Assembly: GCF_037072025.1 (NCBI RefSeq)
Contig: NZ_JAXHDD010000008.1
Span: 54,128-118,127 of the forward strand
From: Pseudogracilibacillus sp037072025
GTDB lineage: Bacteria; Bacillota; Bacilli; Bacillales; Amphibacillaceae
Direction of reading: 5' to 3'
Length of the DNA: 64,000 bases
Below the pieces are notes generated by a model. It was given only the letters and a program-made list of their open reading frames with translations, ran no database searches and was not told where the DNA came from. Position numbers and translations under genes: made by a program. Shown in pieces: positions 26,369 through 35,933 of this stretch (position 1 is its first letter; the number at the start of each line of letters is the position of its first letter).

Positions 26369-27390
26369 TTAACCAAGTGTATCGTTTAGTTTCTCCTAGA
26401 CAATTTGAGGTAACGTATAAAGATAAGACAATTACAGCCAATCAAGTTGTTGTACGACCTACACATCTTTCAATTTGTGCTGCAGATCAAAGGTACTACA
26501 CAGGAACACGTGGCGAAAAAGCTATGCGTGAAAAGCTACCAATGGCATTAATTCATGAGGGTGTTGGAGAAGTTGTATTTGATCCTACGAAAACGTTTAC
26601 TGTGGGAACAAAAGTTGTAATGGTACCTAATTTACCTACAGAATCGAACCAATATATCGCTGAAAATTATTTAAGAACAAGCAGATTCAGATCTAGTGGC
26701 TATGATGGATTTATGCAAGATTATATATTTTCAGATGTAGATCGTTTAATCGAACTGCCTCAAAACATGGATTTAAATGTTGCAGCATTTACAGAACTTG
26801 TTACAATTACGACTCATGCCCTAAGACGCTTTGAGCAAAAAGCACACGCTCATAGGGAAGTATTTGGCGTTTGGGGAGATGGAAATCTAGGATATATTAC
26901 TTGTCTGTTTTTAAAAAAGTTATATCCTGAAAGTAAGGTAATTATTTTTGGAAAAACTGATTATAAAATGAATCATTTTTCATTTGTTGATGAGGCGATA
27001 AAAATAGATGCGATACCAGAAGACCTTAAAATAGATCATGCTATTGAATGTGCCGGTGGGAAAGGTAGCCAATATGCGGTAGCTCAAATTATTGATCATA
27101 TCAATCCAGAAGGTGTTATTTGTTTGCTTGGTGTTAGTGAGTATCCAATTGAAGTAAATACAAGAATGGTATTAGAAAAAGGCCTCACTTTAATTGGTAG
27201 TAGTAGAAGTGGTGCGGTCGACTTCCAGAAAACAGTAGATATTTATAAAGAGCATTCGGATATTATTCATTATTTAGGGACTTTAGTTGGGGAAGTTCAT
27301 ACTGTACGAAGAATAGAGGATATTACAGGGGCTTTTGAAAGTGATTTATCAAGTTCTTGGGGGAAAACTGTTATGAAATGGATGATTTGA
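26365..27390 (+). CDS. tarJ: TarJ: ribulose-5-phosphate reductase (ribitol-5-phosphate dehydrogenase)
   Basis: TarJ reduces ribulose-5-phosphate to ribitol-5-phosphate with NADPH, supplying TarI. The 341-residue zinc-alcohol-dehydrogenase-like protein has the catalytic-zinc region SICAADQRYY, then LIHEGVGEV, and the nucleotide-binding turn GVWGDGNLGYITCLF (about residues 167-181). Translation is coupled to tarI through the ATGA overlap, and the next gene starts immediately after its TGA. Synteny with tarI makes the assignment firm. Confidence 0.93.
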   Translation: MINQVYRLVSPRQFEVTYKDKTITANQVVVRPTHLSICAADQRYYTGTRGEKAMREKLPMALIHEGVGEVVFDPTKTFTVGTKVVMVPNLPTESNQYIAENYLRTSRFRSSGYDGFMQDYIFSDVDRLIELPQNMDLNVAAFTELVTITTHALRRFEQKAHAHREVFGVWGDGNLGYITCLFLKKLYPESKVIIFGKTDYKMNHFSFVDEAIKIDAIPEDLKIDHAIECAGGKGSQYAVAQIIDHINPEGVICLLGVSEYPIEVNTRMVLEKGLTLIGSSRSGAVDFQKTVDIYKEHSDIIHYLGTLVGEVHTVRRIEDITGAFESDLSSSWGKTVMKWMI

Positions 27391-28533
27391 GTGACCACTA
27401 AAAAAATTGTTATTATATTTTATAAAGTGCTCATTAAAACATACTATAACCTAATGACGCGAATTAAAAAACATAATAACAAGAAAGCCGTATTTGTTTT
27501 ATCGCGAGGCAAAGAACTTGAAGGTAACTTGCAATTTATTTATCAAGAATTAATTAAACAATTGGACGGAGTTAAGATTCATTTTGTTTACGCCGAAAAC
27601 AGGATGAATCTTAAGTTGTTCAGTGAAGTTGCTGTGATAAGTAACGCACAATACCTAATTTTAGATGATTATTATCTACCTGTATATTTAATTAAACCAA
27701 ATAAACGGCTAAAAATTATTCAATTATGGCATGCTGCAGGAGCGTTTAAAAAAGTTGGTTATAGTACAATCGGCACCCGGTTTGGGCCAAGAAACACTTA
27801 TTTAAAATTAATACCCATACATTCAAATTATACCCATGTATATGTTTCATCAAAAAATGCTGTACCTTTTTATGCAGAAGCATTTAATATGTTAGAATCC
27901 AAGATTTATCCGTTGGGTATTCCTAGAATTGATCTTTTTAAGAATAAAAATCAAATAACGCAGGTTATAAGTAAGTTGAGCATGGAATATCCCATTATTA
28001 AAGGTAGAAAATATGTTAATATATTAGTCGCACCAACTTATCGGGCTAAAGGAACTCAAAAGGAATCTGATATCGATATTGTTGGCATACTTTGTAATAT
28101 TATGAAGAATATAAGAGACGATATACATGTTTTTTTTAAGGCACATCCATATATGCCTAAAAGAGAAATAGTCAAGTTAGAAAGTATAGCTAATGTAACT
28201 GTGATTAGTAAATACTCTATTAATGAATGGATGTTAATAGCGGATGCATTTATTACTGATTACTCTTCTTCTATCTTTGACTATTCTTTATTAGAAAGAC
28301 CATTTGCTCATTTTGTACCAGATATTGATGAATATAGAATGAACCGAGGTTTTTATCAAGATATAGAAACAATCTCAGATGGGACGGTAATAACAGATCA
28401 AGAAAGTTTGGTAAACTGGATAAACTCTAGAAGGAAAGACGAACATCTTGATACATCACGTATGGTTCATTTTAACTTTGATAACACAAAAGATGTATCT
28501 AAAAAAATAGTAACTCATTTTATTTATAGCTAG
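27391..28533 (+). CDS. CDP-polyol phosphotransferase (TarK/TarF-like), single-domain
   Basis: The 380-residue protein has the glycerophosphotransferase-family motifs IIQLWHAAGAFKKVGYST, GIPRIDLF, VAPTYRAKG, FKAHPY and ITDYSSSIFDYSLLERP. The first two are closest to ribitol-phosphate enzymes. It lacks the N-terminal domain of the next gene, so it may be a primase that adds one or few units, or a decorating enzyme. GTG at 27391 abuts the tarJ stop, with no clear ribosome-binding site of its own, implying translational coupling. It lies inside the tarIJ operon. Confidence 0.8.
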   Translation: MTTKKIVIIFYKVLIKTYYNLMTRIKKHNNKKAVFVLSRGKELEGNLQFIYQELIKQLDGVKIHFVYAENRMNLKLFSEVAVISNAQYLILDDYYLPVYLIKPNKRLKIIQLWHAAGAFKKVGYSTIGTRFGPRNTYLKLIPIHSNYTHVYVSSKNAVPFYAEAFNMLESKIYPLGIPRIDLFKNKNQITQVISKLSMEYPIIKGRKYVNILVAPTYRAKGTQKESDIDIVGILCNIMKNIRDDIHVFFKAHPYMPKREIVKLESIANVTVISKYSINEWMLIADAFITDYSSSIFDYSLLERPFAHFVPDIDEYRMNRGFYQDIETISDGTVITDQESLVNWINSRRKDEHLDTSRMVHFNFDNTKDVSKKIVTHFIYS

Positions 28534-28548
28534 AAAGAGGTTGAACTC

Positions 28549-30468
28549 ATGTTAAGTTCCCCAATTGATAACGAAGAAGCAATAATCCGAACAGACTCTC
28601 CAGTTATATATGATCTTACTCATTTTTCTATTGTTGGTTCAACTTTAGAAATAGCAGGTTATGTTTCAATTGAAGGATTATATTCATATTCAGAAGACAA
28701 AATTAGAAAAACGTTAATGCTTGTTCCTGAAGTTGATATCAAACATTTTCGAAAAGAGCATATAGATAATGAAGAATTTCAAGAGTTATCTGATAAGGAA
28801 ATTATCAATATGCATATTGTTGAGATACCTCTGGATAATTGTAAACTTAAAGAAGTCACCAATCATATAAAATCTAAAATTAAAGATAAAGATTCATTGG
28901 GTGGATTTAGGGTTTCTCTCGATTTAGCTACACTTACAAAGGGTAAGCCATTAGAAAAAGGTCATTATAGTGTTTATATAAAGTTAGAACAATTGTTAAA
29001 TGAAAATGACGATGTTAAATATGTAAAGACAGTGCCATTATCAACAGTAAAAGACTTTTTAACAAACGGAATGGTAACGACTCATTTACACTATTTTTCA
29101 TCGACTAGTATAATGAAATACAATTTAATAGCGTCTTTTGATGCTAGGCATAAAACATTAAGACTTGAAAATACCTTACTTCAATCATATAACCCTCAAG
29201 AGCTATCTGAAGATAATAGGGTAAGACCTGAAAATAAATATGTACAATCTATAAAGAGAAGGTTCTTTAAACTGTTTTATATTTTATTTAGTATCCTACC
29301 GATTAATAAGAAAAAAATCTCATTCGCTTCCGATAGTCGTACGGAGTTAAACGGTAACCTATACTTTGTTTATGAAGAACTTTATAATAGAAATTTAAAT
29401 TTAGATATAAAATTTATTTTTAATGAGCGGATAGACAATAGGAAATCATTCTATAGACTAATTAAAATGGCGTATCACTTTGCTACTTCAAAAATAATAT
29501 TATTGGATGACTTTTACCCTTTAATTTATCCCTTAACTATTAGAAGAAACTCCGATTTAATTCAGGTTTGGCATGCTGCGGGTGCTTTTAAAACCTTTGG
29601 ATTTAGCCGAATTGGCAGGCCGGGTGGTCCATCACCCAAATCTAAAAACCATCGAAATTACACAAAAGTGACAGTAAGTAGCGAGGGTGTACGTGACCAT
29701 TATGCGGAAGGTTTTGGTATAACTGTTGATAAAGTTTTTCCTACAGGCGTACCGCGTTCTGATATATTTTTTGATGAAGAGTATAAAGAATATGTTAGAA
29801 AAACATTATATAATAAATACCCTTTTTTAAAAGAGAAAAAAGTTATACTATTTGCACCTACTTTTAGGGGAAATGGACAAGCTTCTGCCCATTTTCCATT
29901 TCACGTTCTCGATTTTAAAAAACTTTATGAAGATTTAAGTGATGAGTACGTCTTTTTATTTAAAATTCATCCATTTGTTAATAATAAACTATTAATCCCT
30001 TATGAGTATGCAGACTTTTTCTATGATTTCAGCGATTTTAGGGAAATTAACGACTTATTATTAGTGACTGACGTTTTAATAACTGATTACTCATCTGTAT
30101 GTTTTGAATATGCTCTTTTGGAAAAACCTATGTTATTTTTTGCGTTTGATGTGGAAGAATATGTGAGAACTCGTGATTTTTATTACGATTATTTTAGTTT
30201 TATACCAGGACCACTCGTGAAGTCTACAGAAGAAATAGTGGAAACAATTCTGGATGAGAAGTTTGAGTTGGATAAAATCAAACCATTTGTACGTTATTTC
30301 TTTAATGGAACATTAGGAAGGGCTTCTAAAAATGTAGTAGATGAAGTAATTATTCCAAGCTTAGAATCAGAATATGAAAAAGAAGAAAAACCGGATATAA
30401 TATTGGAACCTCCTAAATCAAGAATTGAGCTTTTTGAAAGATCATTTTATGAAGAAGAAGATGAATAA
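28549..30468 (+). CDS. tarL: TarL-like poly(ribitol-phosphate) polymerase candidate
   Basis: The 639-residue protein has an N-terminal beta-rich domain (about residues 1-225) and a C-terminal GT-B phosphotransferase domain. Its motifs are FASDSRTELNGNLYF, IQVWHAAGAFKTFGFSR, TGVPRSDIFF, FAPTFRGNGQ, FKIHPF and ITDYSSVCFEYALLEKP. The GFSR-GRPGGP stretch after the WHAAGAF motif is characteristic of TarL/TarK enzymes that polymerise ribitol phosphate. The C-terminus is acidic and charged. It follows the 380-residue family member by 15 bases in the tarIJ operon, and is the best candidate for the main-chain polymerase. Confidence 0.85.
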   Translation: MLSSPIDNEEAIIRTDSPVIYDLTHFSIVGSTLEIAGYVSIEGLYSYSEDKIRKTLMLVPEVDIKHFRKEHIDNEEFQELSDKEIINMHIVEIPLDNCKLKEVTNHIKSKIKDKDSLGGFRVSLDLATLTKGKPLEKGHYSVYIKLEQLLNENDDVKYVKTVPLSTVKDFLTNGMVTTHLHYFSSTSIMKYNLIASFDARHKTLRLENTLLQSYNPQELSEDNRVRPENKYVQSIKRRFFKLFYILFSILPINKKKISFASDSRTELNGNLYFVYEELYNRNLNLDIKFIFNERIDNRKSFYRLIKMAYHFATSKIILLDDFYPLIYPLTIRRNSDLIQVWHAAGAFKTFGFSRIGRPGGPSPKSKNHRNYTKVTVSSEGVRDHYAEGFGITVDKVFPTGVPRSDIFFDEEYKEYVRKTLYNKYPFLKEKKVILFAPTFRGNGQASAHFPFHVLDFKKLYEDLSDEYVFLFKIHPFVNNKLLIPYEYADFFYDFSDFREINDLLLVTDVLITDYSSVCFEYALLEKPMLFFAFDVEEYVRTRDFYYDYFSFIPGPLVKSTEEIVETILDEKFELDKIKPFVRYFFNGTLGRASKNVVDEVIIPSLESEYEKEEKPDIILEPPKSRIELFERSFYEEEDE

Positions 30469-30515
30469 GTTTTATCTATTTAAATTGCTTTATATAAAAT
30501 AAGGAGAGTTTTAAT

Positions 30516-31901
30516 TTGAAAAATATATTAATTAGGTCTGGAATTTCCCCATTGGATACTTTTGATGCTGCATATATGATAGATAAAAACTCTATTGGAG
30601 GGAATGTAGGTAATTTAATATATGCCTATAGCGTTTATCGAACATTAATGAAAGAAGATACTAAAATAGATCCTGACTATTACAGTACGGATCCAAACAG
30701 AGCTGATGAAATAAATGAAAAGTATGACGCATATGTAATACCTTTAGCTGATGCTTTTCGTCCAGACTTTATCCCATTATTACGTAGATATACTAAACTA
30801 ATTAAGAAGCTTAAAATTCCTGTATTTGTTATTGGAGTAGGGCTTCGAGCGCCATTTGAACCAAAGTTAAATGAAGGTTTTCCGTTTGATAAAGATGTAA
30901 AAGCTTTTGTTAGTGCCGTTTTGGAAAAGTCTAATATGATCGGCCTCCGTGGCGAAATCACATCTCAATATCTGACTCGTCTTGGTTTTCGTGAGGGTGT
31001 GGACCATACAGTTATAGGTTGCCCATCAATGTATACTTTTGGACCGGACTTAAAAATAAGAGAGACAAATATAACGAAAGATTCAATGATCTGTGTCAAT
31101 TCATCCATGAGATCGCCTGAAAACATATTAAAATTTATTTCAAGAGGCATGGAGGAATATCAAAACTATTATTTTATCCCACAGTGGCTAAAAGAAATGA
31201 CATTAGTTTATACTGGCTCTCCATCTATTCCTGGAAATGCAGAAAACTATCCAGCTAAGATGTCACATCCAGCCTATATGAACAATCGGGTTCGCTTCTT
31301 CTTAAATGCACCAACATGGATAGACTTTATGAAGCAAGCAGATTTAAGTTTTGGCGCTAGATTACATGGTAATGTAACAGCTACAATTGCTGGAACTCCA
31401 AGTATCATTATTCCAAAAGATGCAAGAATGAGGGAGTTAGCTGAATATCATAATTTAACTCGAGTATGGTGGAATGAAATTACAGATGAAACTAAACTTG
31501 AAGACTTAATCGAATCCGCTGACTTTAAGGCTCCCGAAAAAGTACAGGCTAAAAACTTTGAGAATTTTATAAGATTTTTGGATAAAAATAAAATTCCTCA
31601 TATTTATCAGGATGGTATGAATCCAACGAAAATTACATTAGAAGAAAGATTGTCTGAAGTTGAACTCAAACCACCTATCACGCCGGTTAGTGGTATTTCA
31701 ATGGAAGAAATGGTAGCTAGATGGGAAAAATATTACCCACTAGCAGCTGAGAAGGAAGCGAGAAGAAAGAAAAGACAAGCCAAAAAACACAAAAGAGAAA
31801 TAGCCCAAAAGAATAAAAGGATAAAGTATCTTGAAGGTACAATGAATAGAAAGTCTGTACGTTTAGCTTTAAAAACTGCAAATATGTTTAGAACTAAATA
31901 A
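30516..31901 (+). CDS. Polysaccharide pyruvyl transferase-family protein, copy 1
   Basis: The 461-residue protein matches the PF04230 family (CsaB/WcaK-like), which adds ketal pyruvate or acts as a glycosyl-type transferase on surface polymers. Characteristic parts are the N-terminal GGNVGNLIYAY, FVIGVGLRAPFEP, and SFGARLHGNVTATIAGTPSI near residue 285. The C-terminus is a Lys/Arg-rich tail. The start is TTG with AAGGAGAG upstream, 48 bases after tarL, so it is probably the last gene of the tarIJKL operon. Its first 281 bases after the start are identical to those of the inverted copy at 32643-34124. Confidence 0.82.
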   Translation: MKNILIRSGISPLDTFDAAYMIDKNSIGGNVGNLIYAYSVYRTLMKEDTKIDPDYYSTDPNRADEINEKYDAYVIPLADAFRPDFIPLLRRYTKLIKKLKIPVFVIGVGLRAPFEPKLNEGFPFDKDVKAFVSAVLEKSNMIGLRGEITSQYLTRLGFREGVDHTVIGCPSMYTFGPDLKIRETNITKDSMICVNSSMRSPENILKFISRGMEEYQNYYFIPQWLKEMTLVYTGSPSIPGNAENYPAKMSHPAYMNNRVRFFLNAPTWIDFMKQADLSFGARLHGNVTATIAGTPSIIIPKDARMRELAEYHNLTRVWWNEITDETKLEDLIESADFKAPEKVQAKNFENFIRFLDKNKIPHIYQDGMNPTKITLEERLSEVELKPPITPVSGISMEEMVARWEKYYPLAAEKEARRKKRQAKKHKREIAQKNKRIKYLEGTMNRKSVRLALKTANMFRTK

Positions 31902-32003
31902 GATAATATTTACCCTGTCGATTTAAATAATCGTCAGGGTATTTTATAAAGTGATTTAGTAGTTATTAATATTTACTTCTAAAAATAGTTGCTCACAATA
32001 ATA

Positions 32004-32238
32004 GAGGATGTTCAAAAAGTCCGGTAAAAATGACACTGCGAATTTCTTCTTGGTTGGCTTGTTTCTTTGCTCCTTGAAAAAGGAAAGCACTTTTTCTGCG
32101 TGCTGAAGCGTTTCCTTGGAAAAGAAGATCACTTTTCTTGCGTGCCAGATCTTTGCTCATGTATCTAAATGCATACATTCCGCTGCTCGAAACTGCGCCG
32201 TTCGAACTTCTTGATCCTTTTTATCCTCCTTTTTATAC
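32004..32238 (-). mobile_element. MITE-2: longer relative of MITE-1, one end altered
   Basis: It begins GAGGATGTTCAAAAAGTCCGG and contains the same interior as MITE-1 in opposite orientation, plus about 80 extra bases (32053-32155). The other end reaches GGATCCTTTTTATCC-like sequence and CTCCTTTTTATA but lacks the GAACACGCAC terminus. A matching GTTTTGAACACGCAC occurs at 32619-32633, so the element may have been split by inserted DNA. Flanks TAATA (31999-32003) and GAATA (32634-32638) are near-identical, which would fit one interrupted element spanning 32004-32633. Confidence 0.7.
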
Positions 32239-32360
32239 GAAAATTGACTTCTGCTCTAATTTTGGCGCAAAAAAGCACCCCTCCAAAAAAAGTAATTTTA
32301 CTTTTCTTGGAAATTAATCTTATTAAAACAAATGCTTTTATACTGTCCCTTTCGTATTTG

Positions 32361-32633
32361 TTAGGACTTGTTTCCGTTCTCTAGACTACTTGTGTCTATC
32401 GTAAGTAAAGTTAACATATCATACCTGTTTCGACTAAGGTGCTCACCATGCATCCTCCTAAAACGTGGAGAGGTTGTATGTAACCGTACTTCGCGATAGA
32501 GGTGATCTTTAAAAACCTGTATGATCACAGTCTCTGTAATATCATGATTAACAGGTAGCTCAAAATTAAACCGCATGCCCTCATTTTTATACATTGCGGT
32601 GTCTGTAAAGATATAGGAGTTTTGAACACGCAC
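32361..32633 (-). CDS. Hypothetical 90-residue ORF starting inside a MITE terminal repeat
   Basis: I do not recognise this protein. It is read from GTG at 32633, the very end of the GTGCGTGTTCAAAA repeat. It contains plausible sequence (FNFELPVNHDITETVIIQVF) but no clear domain and no Shine-Dalgarno. It may be a fragment of a gene carried with, or broken by, the repeat element. Codon use looks protein-like in the middle. I list it with low confidence. Confidence 0.3.
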   Translation of the reverse strand: MRVQNSYIFTDTAMYKNEGMRFNFELPVNHDITETVIIQVFKDHLYREVRLHTTSPRFRRMHGEHLSRNRYDMLTLLTIDTSSLENGNKS

Positions 32634-32642
32634 GAATAGTAA

Positions 32643-34124
32643 CTATTTAAGCTTTAATTTATTTATAGCTTTTAGCGTTAATTTTACTGGAGTTCGGTTT
32701 AATGCATTTTCAAGTTGTTTGATTTTTGTTTCTTTTTTAATCAAGGTATTTCTTAATTTTTTTTCTTGATTTATAAACTTTTTTTCAATAATAATACGTT
32801 TAGCTTCTTCTTCCTTCCTAATTTTTTTCTCCATTTTGTGTTTTTCTTCATTTATATTTCTTAGTTGTTTTTTCAGCAGTTTATTTTCTTCCTCGTACAT
32901 TGAACTAGTTACATTCCAACGTTCGATGATATCCTCTTTCTTACAGCCGGCTATAGGTTGTAGGGGCATTTTTAATGTAATTTCCGTAATGTTTTTATCC
33001 AATGGTGCTGGATCAGGGTTCAAGTTTTCTTCATATATATGTGGAATATTATTTTTATTTAAAAAATCTATAAAATGATCAAAATTTTTAGCCTGCACTT
33101 TTTCCGGTGCGTGAAAATCTGCAGTTTCTATTAAATCTTCAATGTTAGTTTCTTCCGTAATGCTGTTCCACCATACTCGGGTTAAATTATGATATTCAGC
33201 TAACTCCCTCATTCGTGCGTCTTTTGGAATAACGATGCTAGGAGTTCCAGCAATTGTAGCCGTTACATTACCATGTAATCTAGCGCCAAAACTGAAATCA
33301 GCTTGCTTCATAAAGTCTATCCATGTGGGAGCATTTAAGAAAAAACGAACCCGATTGTTCATATACGCTGGATGTGAATTACTAGTCGGATAATTTACAA
33401 ACTCATTAGAAACTAAAGGTGAACCAGAGTAAACAAGCTTCATTTCTTTGAGCCATTGTGGAATAAAATAGTAATTTGGGAATCTAACCATACTCCTTGA
33501 TATAAAATCTAGTACATTTTTTGGAGAAAGCATTGAGGAGTTTACACATACGATTGAATCATTTGTTAAGGTTGTATCTCTTATTTTTAACTCTCGACCG
33601 AAAGTATACATTGACGGGCTCCCTATAACGGTGTGATCCACACCCTCGCGAAAACCAAGACGAGTCAGATATTCAGATGTTATTTCACCCCAAAGACCGA
33701 TCATATTAGACTTTTCCAAAATGGCACTGACAAAAGCTTTTACATCTTTATCAAACGGAAAACCTTCATTTAACTTTGGTTCAAATGGCGCTCGAAGTCC
33801 TACTCCAATAACAAATACAGGAATTTTAAGCTTCTTAATTAATTTAGTATATCTACGTAATAATGGGATAAAGTCTGGACGAAAAGCATCAGCTAAAGGT
33901 ATTACATATGCGTCATACTTTTCATTTATTTCATCAGCTCTGTTTGGATCCGTACTGTAATAGTCAGGATCTATTTTAGTATCTTCTTTCATTAATGTTC
34001 GATAAACGCTATAGGCATATATTAAATTACCTACATTCCCTCCAATAGAGTTTTTATCTATCATATATGCAGCATCAAAAGTATCCAATGGGGAAATTCC
34101 AGACCTAATTAATATATTTTTCAT
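32643..34124 (-). CDS. Polysaccharide pyruvyl transferase-family protein, copy 2 (inverted)
   Basis: The 493-residue paralogue of the 30516 gene is in opposite orientation. The family signature SFGARLHGNVTATIAGTPSI is conserved. The first 140 residues are almost identical to copy 1; residues about 178-260 differ strongly; the region around the signature is again close. The C-terminus differs and forms a long charged coiled coil (about residues 420-485). The start ATG at 34124 has AAGGAGAT upstream. The two copies converge on a MITE-containing spacer. Confidence 0.82.
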   Translation of the reverse strand: MKNILIRSGISPLDTFDAAYMIDKNSIGGNVGNLIYAYSVYRTLMKEDTKIDPDYYSTDPNRADEINEKYDAYVIPLADAFRPDFIPLLRRYTKLIKKLKIPVFVIGVGLRAPFEPKLNEGFPFDKDVKAFVSAILEKSNMIGLWGEITSEYLTRLGFREGVDHTVIGSPSMYTFGRELKIRDTTLTNDSIVCVNSSMLSPKNVLDFISRSMVRFPNYYFIPQWLKEMKLVYSGSPLVSNEFVNYPTSNSHPAYMNNRVRFFLNAPTWIDFMKQADFSFGARLHGNVTATIAGTPSIVIPKDARMRELAEYHNLTRVWWNSITEETNIEDLIETADFHAPEKVQAKNFDHFIDFLNKNNIPHIYEENLNPDPAPLDKNITEITLKMPLQPIAGCKKEDIIERWNVTSSMYEEENKLLKKQLRNINEEKHKMEKKIRKEEEAKRIIIEKKFINQEKKLRNTLIKKETKIKQLENALNRTPVKLTLKAINKLKLK

Positions 34125-34685
34125 TATGGCATCTCCTTGTAATTATGTAATAAAAGAAAAGATGTACTTCTAAAAGACATGAATAATTCGAATTAATATA
34201 ATTTTATTATAAGCCAAATATAGTAAATTACTATCTATTAAATGATTTATGTCTAAAGTAGTGCGACATATTAATTTATGCCAAATTACGAAGGTGATTG
34301 AACATTAATTCCTAGGTAATATGGTAAAATTTTATTAAACTAGATGTTCGGAGTATTTACATCCTGTATATTGGATAGTTCTTTTCTCTCCGCAAATGAA
34401 GGGACAATAAATTTCCAATTTATTCAATTATAAATGGTCATTCCAGTTTAGACGGTATCGCGATTTATCTTTAGAAAAGCAATAGTTTATTTCTGTGGAT
34501 AATTCGAGTATAATTAGAGAGTATTTAAAGTGTAGAAAGATCCAATAAATATTAAATTGCGGAATAATTCAAGACTAAAGGTGCTACTGGATAAAGGTAA
34601 GTGCCACATGTTTAACGTTAAGCAGAACATTTTAAAAATAAGGATATTTTCTAATAAGAAGTTGGCAAATATACAGGTGAGTCAG
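34125..34685. other. Intergenic region between pyruvyl transferase copy 2 and the TarF/TagF-like gene
   Basis: AT-rich, with no gene supported. A TATAAT box at 34509-34514 probably belongs to a promoter for the downstream phosphotransferase; a good -35 was not found. Confidence 0.4.
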
Positions 34686-35858
34686 ATGAAGTTTATTAAA
34701 CATATTTTATTGCTTATTTATAAAACGCTTTTTACCGCCATGGGTATATTAATAAAAAAACATAATAAAGTTATTATATTTGAAAGTTTCTTGGGGAAAC
34801 AATTTAGTGATAATCCCCGTGCTATTTACGAATATCTACTAGATAATTATCCAGATTACAGAATGTATTGGAGTATTGAACGGAAGTCTGTTTATAAATT
34901 TAAAGAACATAATATAAAGATTGTTAAAAGATTCTCATTTAAATGGATGTATTTAATGAACCGAGCAAAATTTTGGGTAACAAACAGTCGCTTGCCGTTA
35001 TGGATACCTAAGCCAAAAGACACAGTATATATACAAACATGGCATGGAACCCCGTTAAAAAAGCTTGCAGTAGATATTGATGAAATTCGTATGCCAGGGA
35101 CTAGTACCGAAAATTATAAAGGGAATTTTGTCACGGAAGCAAAAAAATGGGATTATTTAATTTCACCCAATGAATATTCAACGGTAATATTTAAGAGAGC
35201 ATTTAAGTTTGAAAAGGAAATCGTAGAGTCAGGGTACCCGAGAAATGACTATTTAGTAAATGAAAATAATAAAAATGAAATAGAGAGAATTAAATTTGAA
35301 ACAAACATCCCTTTAGATAAAAAGGTAATTCTATATGCACCGACATGGCGGGATAATCAGTTTTATGACCGTGGTCGTTATAAGTTTGATATTCAAATGG
35401 ATTTAAATTTATTAAAAGAGAAATTATCTGACGAATATATCATTGTATTAAGATTACACTATTTAATTTCTGAGAACCTTAATTTAACTGATTATGAAGG
35501 GTTTGTTTATGATTTATCATGTCATGAAGATATTCGGGAGCTTTATTTAATTGCGGATTTATTGATAACAGATTATTCTTCGGTTTTTTTTGATTATGCT
35601 ATTTTAAAAAGACCAATGATTTTTTATGTCTATGATATTGAGGAATATCGTGACAATCTACGGGGATTTTACTTTAATATTGAACAACATGCTCCTGGCC
35701 CCCTTGTTAAAAATACGGAAGATTTAATTAGAGAGATTAAGAAATTAAATCAAGGTTATATTTTCGATGAAAAAATCAATGCTTTCAATAAAGATTTTAG
35801 CTATTTAGAAGATGGACAAGCGACTGAGCGAGTTATAAATAAAGTGTTTAATAGCTAA
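34686..35858 (+). CDS. CDP-glycerol glycerophosphotransferase (TagF/TarF-like)
   Basis: The 390-residue GT-B protein has motifs TWHGTPLKKLAVDIDE, SGYPRNDYL, LYAPTWRDNQF, LRLHYL and ITDYSSVFFDYAILKRP. The TWHGTPLK form is typical of TagF/TarF glycerol-phosphate enzymes rather than TarL types. The start at 34686 has AGGTGA 5 bases upstream; the frame from 34557 adds an unsupported leader. It is followed directly by a tagG scar and the second tagH. It could extend the linkage unit with glycerol phosphate (TarF role) or build a glycerol-phosphate polymer. Length alone, shorter than two-domain TagF, favours the former. Confidence 0.83.
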   Translation: MKFIKHILLLIYKTLFTAMGILIKKHNKVIIFESFLGKQFSDNPRAIYEYLLDNYPDYRMYWSIERKSVYKFKEHNIKIVKRFSFKWMYLMNRAKFWVTNSRLPLWIPKPKDTVYIQTWHGTPLKKLAVDIDEIRMPGTSTENYKGNFVTEAKKWDYLISPNEYSTVIFKRAFKFEKEIVESGYPRNDYLVNENNKNEIERIKFETNIPLDKKVILYAPTWRDNQFYDRGRYKFDIQMDLNLLKEKLSDEYIIVLRLHYLISENLNLTDYEGFVYDLSCHEDIRELYLIADLLITDYSSVFFDYAILKRPMIFYVYDIEEYRDNLRGFYFNIEQHAPGPLVKNTEDLIREIKKLNQGYIFDEKINAFNKDFSYLEDGQATERVINKVFNS

Positions 35859-35867
35859 AGGGATAAA

Positions 35868-35924
35868 TTATTTGGGTCAAAGCTGCATATGAAATTTAGA
35901 AGACATTTCATTGATTATTTATAA
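35868..35924 (+). pseudogene. tagG: Scar of a second tagG (3' end only)
   Basis: The frame reads LFGSKLHMKFRRHFIDYL followed by TAA, almost the same as the tagG C-terminus (LFGSMLHVKFRRHFIDYL). It is placed, as in tagGH, just before a tagH start. Only about 18 codons remain. It shows that tagGH was once duplicated as a pair and the second tagG was deleted. Confidence 0.85.
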
Positions 35925-35933
35925 GGGCAAGTG

